A DNA stretch of 64,000 nt from an uncultured bacterium (GTDB taxonomy: Bacteria > Planctomycetota > UBA1135 > GCA-002686595): the NCBI GenBank assembly GCA_937896235.1, contig CALBMX010000027.1:52362-116361 (forward strand), in the 5' to 3' direction. The stretch's first letter is position 1; each line of letters begins with the position of its first letter. Both the position numbers and the translations under genes were made by a program. Shown piece by piece: positions 1 through 8,762 of this stretch. The notes under the pieces were generated by a model. The model searched no databases. It was not told where the DNA came from and saw only the letters and a list, made by a program, of their open reading frames with translations.

Positions 1-17
1 CGGCGGCCCTTCCTTTT

Positions 18-767
18 TTGTATTCAAAATCCAAGGCAAGTGCTCCACTTGAGCGCTCTAGAAGTTACCGTTTCGCCGTGCCCGATCCCCTCATTGTCAA
101 GTCCATGTTCGGACGCATTGCGCGCCGTTACGACCTACTCAACCGCGTTCTCTCCGTGGGGATTGACCAGGTCTGGAGGCGCGCTGCCGTGCGCGCTGTG
201 GGGAGCGTAAAGGGTGAAGTAGGTATTGACCTCTGCTGTGGTACCGGGGACCTCTCCCTGGCATTTGAGAGGTCGGGGGCAGCTGTTGTGGGCTTGGACT
301 TCACACCAGAGATGCTTCCCATCGCAAGGGCCAAGGGGGACAAGACCGGCGGTAGACTTTGTTTTGCCCAGGCGGACGCTTTACTTGTCCCCGCTCGCGA
401 CAATGGTGCGGCGTTTAGCAGCGTCTCCTTTGGCATTCGCAATGTCGAAAATCGTACGCGGTGCCTTGAGGAGATGGCTCGTATCACGAGGCCAGGGGGA
501 CGCGTTGTTGTCCTTGAGTTTTCCATGCCTCCTGGTTGGCTCTTGGGTTTCTTATACCGCGCCTATTTCACCAAAGCTCTGCCTTTCATTGGCCGTGTCG
601 TGTCCAAGGATGACGACGCGTACAGCTACCTTCCGCGCACAGTCCTCGCTTGGCCCGACCCGGACTCCTTTCAAAGCGAGTTTGAGGCGGTTGGGCTCCA
701 GGACTGTGGCTATCGGTTGCTTTCGAGGGGTATCGCCGCACTTCATTGGGGCACGGTCGCCAGCTGA
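18..767 (+). CDS. ubiE: Demethylmenaquinone/ubiquinone C-methyltransferase (UbiE/MenG)
   Basis: SAM-dependent methyltransferase for the C-methylation of the quinone ring, the final step of menaquinone synthesis. The family N-terminus is clear: VKSMFGRIARRYDLLNRVLS at about residues 27-46. It is followed by SAM motif I DLCCGTGD (71-78) and the later FGIRNVENR block. About 249 residues is normal for the family. The start is uncertain: the frame opens with TTG at 18, has an in-frame GTG near 78, and stays open to the left edge, so the true start could lie outside the window. It is first in a same-strand run with ubiX and ubiA, which supports a quinone role; planctomycete-like bacteria usually make menaquinone rather than ubiquinone (inference). 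The stop TGA overlaps the next ATG by one base. Confidence 0.88.
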   Translation: MYSKSKASAPLERSRSYRFAVPDPLIVKSMFGRIARRYDLLNRVLSVGIDQVWRRAAVRAVGSVKGEVGIDLCCGTGDLSLAFERSGAAVVGLDFTPEMLPIARAKGDKTGGRLCFAQADALLVPARDNGAAFSSVSFGIRNVENRTRCLEEMARITRPGGRVVVLEFSMPPGWLLGFLYRAYFTKALPFIGRVVSKDDDAYSYLPRTVLAWPDPDSFQSEFEAVGLQDCGYRLLSRGIAALHWGTVAS

Positions 768-1642
768 TGGCTAAAGACGAGCCCAACCTGTTGCAGAGGC
801 TTTTTGCCGCGGCGGACAGTGAGGATGACCTCACTCCCGTTGACTTAGAAGAACTAGAAGGTGCTGCCCTACGCCGACGTATCTCACTCTCGTGGCTGGC
901 TATGCTCCCGCTGTTAGGCGTCTATTTCTCGGGCGTAAAAATGGCAGCAGATCGTGGTATGGCCACCCGCAACACCTCTGAACTCTTCTGCGGCCAGCTG
1001 CTTCGGATTTTTGGCAGTCACGCCGACACTGTTGGGTTTGGGTTGCTCGCCATTCTGACGGCGGGTGCAATCCTTCGAGCGGTTTCGCTGCGCTGGCCAA
1101 TGGGGGAGGGTGTCCTATGGAGCATTTTAGAGGGAGCCGGAATCGGACTCATCCTGGGACCATTCCTCCTGTTTGCAGTGGGCTTGTTTCCCGCCTACCT
1201 GCCCTCGGCTGAGCTGGTGGCTGAAGTGGGGACTCCTGCGGCCTCGAGGGTTGCGCTTGTTGTTGGGGGAGCCGCATGGGAAGAGCTTCTCTTTCGAGTC
1301 CTTGTCTACGCCGCACTCTTGGCGTTGGGTCGCGGTTTGTTTGTCCACCTCGGCGCGAACCGGCAGACGGCACGAGTCTCTGCCGAAGTTTTCGCCTGCA
1401 TCTTATCTTCACTCGCGTTTGCAGCGTTCCACTTACAAGCTGTGGTGGGATGGATGGGGGTTGGAGGCGAGGACTTTGAGCCTCGGGTTTTTGTTTGGCG
1501 GATGGTTGCCGGCGCACTGTTGGCGATCATTGCCCGGACACGGGGTTTGGGTGTTGCCGCATGGGCGCACGCGATTTTTAACGTCGGACTGGTTTTGGGT
1601 GCAGGTCCTGGGGTCTTCCTCATGGGGAACGGCGGAAGTTAA
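767..1642 (+). CDS. CPBP-family intramembrane metalloprotease
   Basis: A multi-pass membrane protein with all three CPBP (CAAX protease/bacteriocin-processing) motifs: EELLFR at residues 172-177, FAAFH at 218-222 and HAIFN at 268-272. These glutamates, histidines and asparagine form the intramembrane active site in this family. An acidic cytoplasmic N-terminus of about 40 residues precedes the first membrane segment. I chose the ATG at 767, which overlaps the ubiE stop (TGATG); a TTG at 746 in the same frame is less likely. The substrate is unknown. Its place between ubiE and ubiX suggests co-transcription, but the family has no known part in quinone synthesis. Confidence 0.8.
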   Translation: MAKDEPNLLQRLFAAADSEDDLTPVDLEELEGAALRRRISLSWLAMLPLLGVYFSGVKMAADRGMATRNTSELFCGQLLRIFGSHADTVGFGLLAILTAGAILRAVSLRWPMGEGVLWSILEGAGIGLILGPFLLFAVGLFPAYLPSAELVAEVGTPAASRVALVVGGAAWEELLFRVLVYAALLALGRGLFVHLGANRQTARVSAEVFACILSSLAFAAFHLQAVVGWMGVGGEDFEPRVFVWRMVAGALLAIIARTRGLGVAAWAHAIFNVGLVLGAGPGVFLMGNGGS

Positions 1643-1710
1643 GGGCCGGTTGCCCACAGTCGGGCATGCTGTCCTCACGATCTTGCCTAGGATCCGTTAG
1701 AATCACAGCC

Positions 1711-2415
1711 ATGTCCTCCCCCGGATCTACCTCGAAAACTGAACACGCCTCCACACCTCCAGCACGTCGGGTTTTTGTTGGACTAACGGGAGCGAGTGGC
1801 CATGCGTACGGTCGCGCTCTTCTCGTCGCACTTACCGAGGCTCATTACTCCGTTGATTTGGCCCTCTCGAGTGCCGGGGCCAAAGTGCTGTTGCACGAAC
1901 AGGGGGTCGCGACCCTTGAAGACGGTCGAATCGCCCCGCAAGTGTTGAGCCGTTGGCTTGGTGAAAAGGCAGCCAGCAACATTCGCGTTTGGGGAAGAGA
2001 GGACGTAGGTGCGCCTCCGGCTTCGGGGACGGCGCAAGGTGCAGCGGTAATCATCTGTCCCTGCTCCATGGGGACGTTGGCGCGTGTAGCCGCAGGGTTC
2101 TCTTCGAATCTTGTCGAACGCGCGGCAGATGTTGCCATCAAAGAGCGGCGCAGGTTGATACTCGTTCCACGTGAAGCGCCTCTGTCTGAAATCCACCTTG
2201 AAAACATGCTGCGGCTATCCAGATTGGGCGCAACGATAGTCCCTGCTAGCCCAGGTTTTTATCACCTGCCAACTTCATTGGACGACCTTGTTGAGCACCT
2301 TGTCAGCAAAATCCTTGATGCCGCGGGGATTGAACGCGTGAGTGCGATTCGATGGGCCGGTCTTCCCACGGAGCCACCCGCTGAGCCGGGTACCACCCGA
2401 GAGGAGCCCTCCTAA
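1711..2415 (+). CDS. ubiX: UbiX-family flavin prenyltransferase
   Basis: Makes the prenylated FMN cofactor used by UbiD-type decarboxylases. The N-terminal FMN-binding segment GLTGASGHAYG (about 24-34) and SSAGAKVL are present. So is the C-terminal core CSMGTLARVAAGFSSNL with LVPREAPLSEIHLENM and PASPGFYHLP. A start at ATG 1711 gives 234 residues with an N-terminal extension of about 20; ATG 1666 in the same frame would add 15. A TAGAAT element at 1698-1703 could be a -10 box, but I see no good -35. The stop TAA overlaps the ubiA ATG. No UbiD partner is in the window. With ubiA and ubiE the set fits late menaquinone synthesis. Confidence 0.88.
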   Translation: MSSPGSTSKTEHASTPPARRVFVGLTGASGHAYGRALLVALTEAHYSVDLALSSAGAKVLLHEQGVATLEDGRIAPQVLSRWLGEKAASNIRVWGREDVGAPPASGTAQGAAVIICPCSMGTLARVAAGFSSNLVERAADVAIKERRRLILVPREAPLSEIHLENMLRLSRLGATIVPASPGFYHLPTSLDDLVEHLVSKILDAAGIERVSAIRWAGLPTEPPAEPGTTREEPS

Positions 2416-3284
2416 TGGCTATCGCGCGCTACCTCTCACTTGTTAAATTCAGTCACTCCCTATTTGCACTTCCGTTTGCACTGATGGGAGCATGGTTGGC
2501 AGCTCGGGGGAGACCCGAGGCATCCCAAGTTGTGCTTATTGTCGCGGCCGCTGTTGCTGCTCGCACGGCGGCGATGGGTTTCAACCGTGTGATCGATCGC
2601 CATATTGATGCGGCGAACCCACGGACAAAAGACCGCGAGATTCCCGCTGGTGTGATCTCTGCCGCGAGCGCCTGGATGCTGGTGCTGATCTCGTCCTTTG
2701 TCTTTATCGGCGTGTCCTTTTTGTTGAATTCACTTTGCGGCAAGTTGTCGCCGCTTGTACTTGCCGTATTGCTCGGCTACAGCTTTGCTAAGCGCTTTAC
2801 ATCCATGGTGCACCTATGGCTTGGCGCGGCACTTGGACTCGCTCCACTTGGTGCGTGGCTCGCGGTAAGGGGCAGCCTAGACGGCGACCTTTCACAGCCC
2901 CTCTTACTAGCGGGTGCCGTGCTGACTTGGGTGGCTGGGTTTGATCTGATCTACTCTTGCCAAGACGCTGAATTCGATGCTGAGCAGGGCCTTCACTCTG
3001 TGCCCGCTCGCTTTGGAAGGGCGTTTTCCCTACGCGCTTCGATCGTACTTCACCTACTTACGGTCATAGCCCTGGGCGCACTTTGCCTGCAAGCCGACTT
3101 GGGCTGGATCTTTATGGCGACGGTCGGAATCGCGGCGCTACTCCTGATTTGGGAGCACTCGATTGTCTCGCCAACAGACCTAAGCCGCGTGAATATGGCC
3201 TTCTTTACGCTAAACGGTTGGGTGGGCGTAGGACTGTTTGCGGGGTGTGCCTTGGATCTATTTTTACTTCAAGGAGGCGCTTGA
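2415..3284 (+). CDS. ubiA: UbiA-family prenyltransferase (UbiA/MqnP type)
   Basis: Integral membrane enzyme that attaches a polyprenyl chain to an aromatic acid. Both Asp-rich diphosphate-binding motifs are present: NRVIDRHID at residues 57-65 and DLIYSCQDAEFD at 177-188. About eight hydrophobic segments span the 289 residues. The ATG overlaps the ubiX stop (TAATG), and GAGGAG lies just upstream as ribosome-binding site. By position with ubiX and ubiE it could be 4-hydroxybenzoate polyprenyltransferase or MqnP, the equivalent in the futalosine route to menaquinone. Sequence alone does not separate these. The 3' end carries the ribosome-binding site of holA. Confidence 0.88.
   Translation: MAIARYLSLVKFSHSLFALPFALMGAWLAARGRPEASQVVLIVAAAVAARTAAMGFNRVIDRHIDAANPRTKDREIPAGVISAASAWMLVLISSFVFIGVSFLLNSLCGKLSPLVLAVLLGYSFAKRFTSMVHLWLGAALGLAPLGAWLAVRGSLDGDLSQPLLLAGAVLTWVAGFDLIYSCQDAEFDAEQGLHSVPARFGRAFSLRASIVLHLLTVIALGALCLQADLGWIFMATVGIAALLLIWEHSIVSPTDLSRVNMAFFTLNGWVGVGLFAGCALDLFLLQGGA
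3271..3277 (+). promoter_or_regulatory. Strong Shine-Dalgarno of holA inside ubiA
   Basis: AAGGAGG lies six bases before ATG 3284 and within the last codons of ubiA. It fixes the holA start at 3284 rather than at the earlier in-frame start at 3083, and implies that the two genes are translated from one message. Confidence 0.8.
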
Positions 3285-4396
3285 TGGCGAAGAAAAGTGA
3301 GTCGACGCCTCTGGCGCAGTTGAAAGAGTTTGAGAATCGACTGGAGAGCGCAAACGGGCTTCCCCGCTGCACGGTCTTGCGCGGCCCTGAAATGTGGTTC
3401 CACGACCGCGCCATTCGCGCAGTTGTTGAGCGTGCGAAAGAGGCTGGGTTTGATGTAAACCAACACGACCCCTCGGACCCGGATTACGACGGCCGCGGTT
3501 TGTTCGCCGACCTTCGTGGTGGGTCTCTCTTTTCTAGCGCCATCCTGGTAGTCGTTCGCAATGCAGGGGAGCTACTCAAGAAATCGGGCTCACGCGACTC
3601 TGACCTTGTGGGGCTTCTCAAGACCTACGTGACTGGCGATGACTCCACTGGGGCCGTGGTGATTCAGGCCCAGTCCTTGCGCGCCGATCACGCACTCGTA
3701 AAGGCCACCGTAAAAGTGGGCGGAGCCAGCCTCAACTTTCGCAAACTTTACGACTCTCCCGCGCCTTGGGCGCCCGATCCCCGCAACGTTGAGCTTGTGA
3801 TTTGGATTCGTGAACGCGCCAAAGAGATGGGCGTGAATCTGCGATCAGAGGATGCCGTGTACTTATCTTCGGCGCTTGGTAATGACCTGTCCGCACTTGA
3901 GTCCGAGCTTCGGAAGCTCGCGGTCACCGGGACAGCCGACCTTCATAAATCGGTCGGATGGCAAGCGGGGGGGACACCATGGGACGTTGCCGACAAGATC
4001 CTCGACGGCAAATCTTCAATAGCTGTTGCCGCCGTGGAGAGCCTGTTTGCAAAGGGCTTTCAGGGTAAGGACAACAAGCGGGTTTTGGATTTGAGTGCTC
4101 TGGTTACCATGCTCAACTCCAGCCTCATGAAGACGGTTCGCCAAGGGATCGGGATCGCAGAGGCGCGTAATTCGGGACTGCCTCAAGCCCAAGCTGCTTC
4201 GATCGCAGGCATCACGGGATCGCCTAAAATGGTGGGCTCCGCGATCGAGCGCGCCTCTAGTCGCACGGGGCGGGAGTGGTCTGCTATGCTCGATGATCTA
4301 GTCGGATTGGATCGCCGTATGAAAACGGGCGGCATCCTTGACGCCAACGACTACGTGTTGTTCACACTCAAATGGCGCACCGCCAAGCGCCGCTAG
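3284..4396 (+). CDS. holA: DNA polymerase III subunit delta (HolA)
   Basis: Clamp-loader delta subunit, which opens the sliding clamp at replication primers. The 370-residue protein has the HolA layout. The N-terminal RecA-like domain has LRGPEMWFHDRAIRAV, LFSSAILVVVRNA and a GAVVIQAQSL strand. The middle helical region contains LGNDLSALESELRKLA, a family hallmark (NDxxxLxxELxKL). The C-terminal collar domain includes DVADKILDGKS and ends LKWRTAKRR. The start is set by AAGGAGG at 3271. The ATG overlaps the ubiA stop (TGATG). No Walker A is expected, since delta does not hydrolyse ATP. A run of seven G at 3967-3973 lies inside the gene. Confidence 0.85.
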   Translation: MAKKSESTPLAQLKEFENRLESANGLPRCTVLRGPEMWFHDRAIRAVVERAKEAGFDVNQHDPSDPDYDGRGLFADLRGGSLFSSAILVVVRNAGELLKKSGSRDSDLVGLLKTYVTGDDSTGAVVIQAQSLRADHALVKATVKVGGASLNFRKLYDSPAPWAPDPRNVELVIWIRERAKEMGVNLRSEDAVYLSSALGNDLSALESELRKLAVTGTADLHKSVGWQAGGTPWDVADKILDGKSSIAVAAVESLFAKGFQGKDNKRVLDLSALVTMLNSSLMKTVRQGIGIAEARNSGLPQAQAASIAGITGSPKMVGSAIERASSRTGREWSAMLDDLVGLDRRMKTGGILDANDYVLFTLKWRTAKRR

Positions 4397-4414
4397 TAGG
4401 CCTCAAGAACGCCC

Positions 4415-6319
4415 ATGAATCCCGCATCAAGAACCGAAGCTGTCATTACGGCCTTGCCCCAAAACGTCGTCAACCAAATCGCCGCAGGTGAGGTGATCGA
4501 GCGCCCCGCCTCGGTAGTCAAAGAGCTGGTTGAAAATGCGATCGACGCTGGTGCCACTCGGATTCGGATCGATTTGGAAGAGGGGGGGATCCGGCTCGTG
4601 CGAGTCATCGATGATGGCTGCGGCATGCCACCCGCAGACCTGGAGCTTGTGTTCGCCGCCCACGCAACCAGCAAGTTGTTCACTCCAGAAGACCTCGATC
4701 ACATCGCGAGCCTCGGATTCCGCGGCGAGGCAATGGCGTCGATTGGCTCGGTAGCACGCTGCCGGGTGGTCTCTCGCCCACCGGGCGACTCCAACCTAGC
4801 CTACGCAGTCGAAGACCTAGGAGGCGCGATTGGTGAGGTCGTCGAGTCCGGCGCAGCACTTGGCACGACGATCGAAGTTCGCGACCTCTTTTACAATACT
4901 CCCGCGCGCCGGCGTTTCTTAAAGAGAGTGTCGACGGAGCTGTCGCGTTGTCTTGACGTGATCCAGCGGCTTGCCCTAGCACACGAGGGAATCGGGTTTG
5001 TTGCTACGCATGACGGAAGGAGGCTCTACGACGTCGATCGCGAGATGGATTTGCTCGGTCGTGTCCGACGAACGTTTGGCGCCGAGTTGGCTGAGAGCCT
5101 CGTTCCAGTGGAGTATGTTGAAAATGAGGATGGGACCGGCCTGCGACTCACAGGGTTTGTAGCACCACCGCGGTTTTCTCGCCGTGACACCTCACGCCTG
5201 ATGTGGTTCCTGAACGGACGCTTCTTGCGCGACAAGTTATTGCACCGCGTCCTAAAAGAAGGGTACCGTGGTTTCCTAGAGCACACGCGCCAACCCGTTG
5301 CATTCCTTTGCTTGTCGATGGACCCGGCACTAGTCGACGTGAATGTGCACCCGACCAAAAGTGAAGTTCGCTTTCGCGAAGGGCGGCGCCTTTTTGGGAC
5401 CCTTGTAAAGGTTTTACGCGCTGCCGTGGCAAACACCGACATCGCTACTCCCGGTGCGCAGCTTGTCGATCGCGTCTTGAAGCGCGAGAATCCGGATCAA
5501 GCTTGGCTGCCAGTTTCCCCGACGCGTCAGTTTGGGGGAAACATCACGACTCCCGAACCGACGGCCTATCCTTGGGATGGGGAGGGAGGTGCAGGTTCTA
5601 TTCAGGAGAACCCCAACCAAGAGGAGCAGAGCCCCTTCGCACAGGCATTTGCCAAGGCCGCGTCTGACCCGGAGCAGGCTTCGGTCACACCACTTGAGCA
5701 ATCCGGAAATTGGGCGGCGTCCGATGAGCTCCGTGGTCCCTACCTTCAGGTCGACAAGACGTATTTAGTGCGCGTCATACCGAGCGGCTTTGAGGTCATT
5801 GACCAGCATGCACTTCACGAGCGCCTGACCTATGAGCTGCTACTACTCGATATGCGAGCGGGCAAGATGCAAACCCAAGGGCTACTCGTACCGGAGATTC
5901 TCGAGTTCTCTCGTTCGGAAGTGAAGCTCATCGGGCAGCACGTAGAGTCGATCCGAAGTCTCGGGGTGGACCTCGCTGTCTTTGGTCCGACTACGATTGC
6001 TGTTCACGGAATCCCGGCTCGCATGCGGCGTCCCGGTGTCCGCGCCATCGGTGGTATTGAGGGAATTGTCGAGGACCTTGTTCACGCGATCGAAGAGACA
6101 GGCAAGCCGCCAACTGCTGAAGATGTCGTTGAGGAAGTGCTGCACCGCATGGCATGCCGCTCCTCTGTGATGGCAGGAGACACCTTGTCCCAGGACGAAA
6201 TCCACTCGTTGCTTAGTCGCGCCCGTGAGCTTGGTTGCGATCAAACTTGTCCTCACTCTCGGCCGACCCGTGTGCGGTTCACCGTCGACGATTTAGAGCG
6301 AGCGTTCCACCGCAAATAG
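4415..6319 (+). CDS. mutL: DNA mismatch repair protein MutL (endonuclease type)
   Basis: Links MutS mismatch recognition to strand incision. The N-terminal GHKL ATPase is complete: ELVENAIDAGA (37-47), DDGCGMP (67-72) and GFRGEAMASIG. The transducer domain contains VNVHPTKSEVRF. A variable Pro/Gly/Gln-rich linker spans about 360-435. The C-terminal domain carries the nuclease motif DQHALHERLTYE (463-474, matching DQHAx2Ex4E), ACRSSVMAGD (580-589) and CPHSRP (612-617). The protein should therefore nick DNA itself, as in bacteria lacking MutH. It follows holA by 18 bases and is probably in the same operon. A G7 run at 4582-4588 lies in the ATPase coding region. Confidence 0.95.
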   Translation: MNPASRTEAVITALPQNVVNQIAAGEVIERPASVVKELVENAIDAGATRIRIDLEEGGIRLVRVIDDGCGMPPADLELVFAAHATSKLFTPEDLDHIASLGFRGEAMASIGSVARCRVVSRPPGDSNLAYAVEDLGGAIGEVVESGAALGTTIEVRDLFYNTPARRRFLKRVSTELSRCLDVIQRLALAHEGIGFVATHDGRRLYDVDREMDLLGRVRRTFGAELAESLVPVEYVENEDGTGLRLTGFVAPPRFSRRDTSRLMWFLNGRFLRDKLLHRVLKEGYRGFLEHTRQPVAFLCLSMDPALVDVNVHPTKSEVRFREGRRLFGTLVKVLRAAVANTDIATPGAQLVDRVLKRENPDQAWLPVSPTRQFGGNITTPEPTAYPWDGEGGAGSIQENPNQEEQSPFAQAFAKAASDPEQASVTPLEQSGNWAASDELRGPYLQVDKTYLVRVIPSGFEVIDQHALHERLTYELLLLDMRAGKMQTQGLLVPEILEFSRSEVKLIGQHVESIRSLGVDLAVFGPTTIAVHGIPARMRRPGVRAIGGIEGIVEDLVHAIEETGKPPTAEDVVEEVLHRMACRSSVMAGDTLSQDEIHSLLSRARELGCDQTCPHSRPTRVRFTVDDLERAFHRK

Positions 6320-6324
6320 AGCGG

Positions 6325-7476
6325 CTAGCGCCCACGGAAATCCTCTGGGTCCAGCTTTGCGCGCAGTGTTCCGCCGATGAGATAAAACTCGTCGGTAGGA
6401 CGCTTGGTGAATGCCCAGGGACTCGGTGCGAAATCGGGACGCCGGATCAGGATGGAGCCTGGGAACATGACACCTCCGAGACCGCGGTGGTCTCCGAGCG
6501 TGATCCAAATCGCCGTCTCGACAAGTGGCGCGCCATCTGCCAACTCAACGACCAGCGCCTCGGTGACGCGGTGAGTCGTTCGGCCGAGCCCAAGGTAGGC
6601 GCGATACACGCGACCACTTGGGTCCTGGGCAAGGGAGCTCCCAGCACCGAGGTCAAAATCAGGGCTGTCCAAGGTGATCCAGTCGAGCGTGTTTAGATGT
6701 CCAAACCTGGGGGGGTGGTTCTGAGGAGCCTCTGAAATCGACGATAGAGCCAGAATGCGGAGGTTTGCGGGTTCGACTAACGCCAGGAAGTTTATGGACG
6801 TGTTGAGCACGTCTTGCACGCGTTGCTTACTTAGTGCGTATTGGCGAAGGGAGATGTCTTGGAAGTCCTTCCCGTTGTTGAGGGACCAATAGCCAAAATC
6901 GTCGCCGTCGACGGGACCGCAGCCCAGCTCGATGCCCTGTTCTAGCTGAAAGCGAATGTAGTTAGGAGCCAGGTAGCGCACGCGTGACTCCGCCTCGTTG
7001 TTGCGGCCCTCTACGTCGCGAATCTCAATCTGGAATTTCAGGTCAAACGAGGAGATTGGCTCTAGCGCCGTTGCGTCTGCTGTAGCTTGATCCTTGGATG
7101 CAGCGACAAGAGAGCTCCAAAGCGCTTGCGCAGAGGGGGAGGTGTTCTCGGGTAAAGTACCGCGTACAAGGTCTGCGAAGGGGGCGATTTTTTTTGCCCC
7201 AAACGGAGAGCGCGGGCCATCTTGTTTGGCCGTGGGCTCAGGCTCGGGCGGCCCGGCGTCTGCGGGCTTTGGGTGGATCCGAATCAGGCCCATTCCAGGC
7301 AGGCGCTTTGGGCGAACCGGGATGATTCGCGGTATTGCAACCTCCGCTTTCTCCTGGTCCGGAGTCTCTTGGACTTCTTCGATCGGAGCGGGGGGGACCA
7401 CTTCCTGGGTAGGGGGGCTCTCCTGCTCCTGAGGGGCCAGGAGAGCGAGAAGCGTAATCGTATGAACGAGGAGCAT
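6325..7476 (-). CDS. Secreted protein of unknown function
   Basis: I do not recognise the family. The 383-residue protein begins with a short hydrophobic stretch (LLVHTITLLALLAP) that could be a signal peptide. Then comes a Pro/Glu-rich low-complexity segment to about residue 90. The rest is a folded region with beta-rich character (for example SFDLKFQIEIRDVEGRNN, YIRFQLEQGIELG, GRVYRAYLGLGRTTHRV), perhaps a lipoprotein-carrier-like or periplasmic beta fold. No catalytic motif stands out. It is last in the minus-strand GTPase operon, 32 bases after the SGNH gene, so it probably acts with those proteins in the envelope. Its stop lies five bases from the convergent mutL stop. Confidence 0.6.
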   Translation of the reverse strand: MLLVHTITLLALLAPQEQESPPTQEVVPPAPIEEVQETPDQEKAEVAIPRIIPVRPKRLPGMGLIRIHPKPADAGPPEPEPTAKQDGPRSPFGAKKIAPFADLVRGTLPENTSPSAQALWSSLVAASKDQATADATALEPISSFDLKFQIEIRDVEGRNNEAESRVRYLAPNYIRFQLEQGIELGCGPVDGDDFGYWSLNNGKDFQDISLRQYALSKQRVQDVLNTSINFLALVEPANLRILALSSISEAPQNHPPRFGHLNTLDWITLDSPDFDLGAGSSLAQDPSGRVYRAYLGLGRTTHRVTEALVVELADGAPLVETAIWITLGDHRGLGGVMFPGSILIRRPDFAPSPWAFTKRPTDEFYLIGGTLRAKLDPEDFRGR

Positions 7477-7508
7477 GTTGTTTTCGGAGAGAATCTATTT
7501 CGAGTCAG

Positions 7509-8762
7509 CTAGAGGAGCTTTTCCCTGAGCCATGTACGTACTTTTTCGGCGACGGCTAGGTGCCCTTTCGGATTCAAGTGCAGGTCTTTGATCCAATAGA
7601 GCGGAGTGCCCGTCGCGCGGCTATTCTCGCTCAATACCGGCCGCAGGTCGAGTACTTCGGCCCCGCGCTCGCGAAGCCCACGCAGGTAGTCGTCGCCCAG
7701 TCCAAAGAGACCCTGCTTGTCGGCGTCGGAGATGTCGAGGTCTGCGAGGAGTTGTTCGTGTTTATCCCTATGGAGCTCGGGTTCAGATTCCAAAGCGGAG
7801 GGGAGGTATACAAAGAGTAAGGGGACATCTCGGTATCTTGCATGGCGTAGGAGCTCGTCCGAGATCTCGAGCGCGCGGTCTAATGCCAGCTTTCCTTCGC
7901 TGGGATTGTTTCTGAAGTAAACCAAACTCTCTACGGCCTGGGCGAGGGAGGGGAGGTGAGTCTTGCGCCAAGGGGCAAGTCGTACGTTGTCAATTCCCCA
8001 GCCAAGGGGCCTCTCGCTATGTCCGAAGTAGTGAGCTAGCTTGAGGACCTCGCTAAAGTCGTTCCCTCCGTAAACGCAGACCACCATAGCGTCGAGGCGA
8101 GAGGGCGCAGCGCTCTTTAGGTCGGCAGGCGCTCCGAGCGGCTCGCCAAGCAGGGACTCCATCGCACCAAGGTATTGATAAAAAGAGTGCCCTCCATTGG
8201 CCATGTTGACGACTTCAACGGGTCCGCGAGCTCCATCACCGAGCTGGTCTTTCTCAAGTTGTTTTTGAAGCAAACCTGCGAGCGCATCTTCGTTGTCGCA
8301 CACACCATCAAAGTGAGAGTCGCCAGCGATGCCAACCACGAGAGCCTCGTCTCGAAGGCTGGCGTCAAAATCCATCCGCAGGCCATTCGAGTTCGTCTTT
8401 AGCCTCCATTGCCCATTGGGGTGCTCTGGCCAAGGAACGTTGCGGTCTAGATTGGAAGGTCGCCGGAAGTGAACTCGGGCATCCCAAACCTGCTCTGTCG
8501 TGCGAAGCGGGGGATAGATCTTTTGCAGAATTTCTAAGGCAAGCGAAGACCGAACCATAGTTGATTCTGCGTAGGGGGCGATGGGGATGGGGGGGTATTG
8601 CGCCTCCATATGCTCGCGCCAAATTTTAAAGTTCGCGTCCTCGGGCCTTAGTTCGAGGACCTCGATGACTCTTGGCGTCTCGGTACCGCGCAACTCGGGG
8701 AAGAGCAAGAGGGCGAGACCAAACGTGAGAGCCGCCGTGGTGATGACAAGGAGAAGGCGCAT
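7509..8762 (-). CDS. SGNH/GDSL-type hydrolase-like protein, membrane anchored
   Basis: A 417-residue protein with an N-terminal hydrophobic segment (LLLVITTAALTFGLALLLF), likely an uncleaved anchor or signal. SGNH family blocks are visible: GIAGDSHFDG (block I serine), YGGNDF (block III asparagine) and DLHLNPKGH (block V Asp and His). Such enzymes hydrolyse or transfer acyl groups on sugars, lipids or peptides; the substrate here is unknown. I chose ATG 8762, whose A is shared with the TGA of the upstream GTPase gene; GTG 8765 would give an ATGA-type overlap and one more residue. The coupling to the GTPase genes suggests a shared envelope function (inference). Confidence 0.72.
   Translation of the reverse strand: MRLLLVITTAALTFGLALLLFPELRGTETPRVIEVLELRPEDANFKIWREHMEAQYPPIPIAPYAESTMVRSSLALEILQKIYPPLRTTEQVWDARVHFRRPSNLDRNVPWPEHPNGQWRLKTNSNGLRMDFDASLRDEALVVGIAGDSHFDGVCDNEDALAGLLQKQLEKDQLGDGARGPVEVVNMANGGHSFYQYLGAMESLLGEPLGAPADLKSAAPSRLDAMVVCVYGGNDFSEVLKLAHYFGHSERPLGWGIDNVRLAPWRKTHLPSLAQAVESLVYFRNNPSEGKLALDRALEISDELLRHARYRDVPLLFVYLPSALESEPELHRDKHEQLLADLDISDADKQGLFGLGDDYLRGLRERGAEVLDLRPVLSENSRATGTPLYWIKDLHLNPKGHLAVAEKVRTWLREKLL

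Noticed and set aside
4582..4588. Run of seven G in mutL as a mutator switch
   Set aside because: Runs of six to seven G occur in many genes of this window (for example 3967-3973), so this one is not special.
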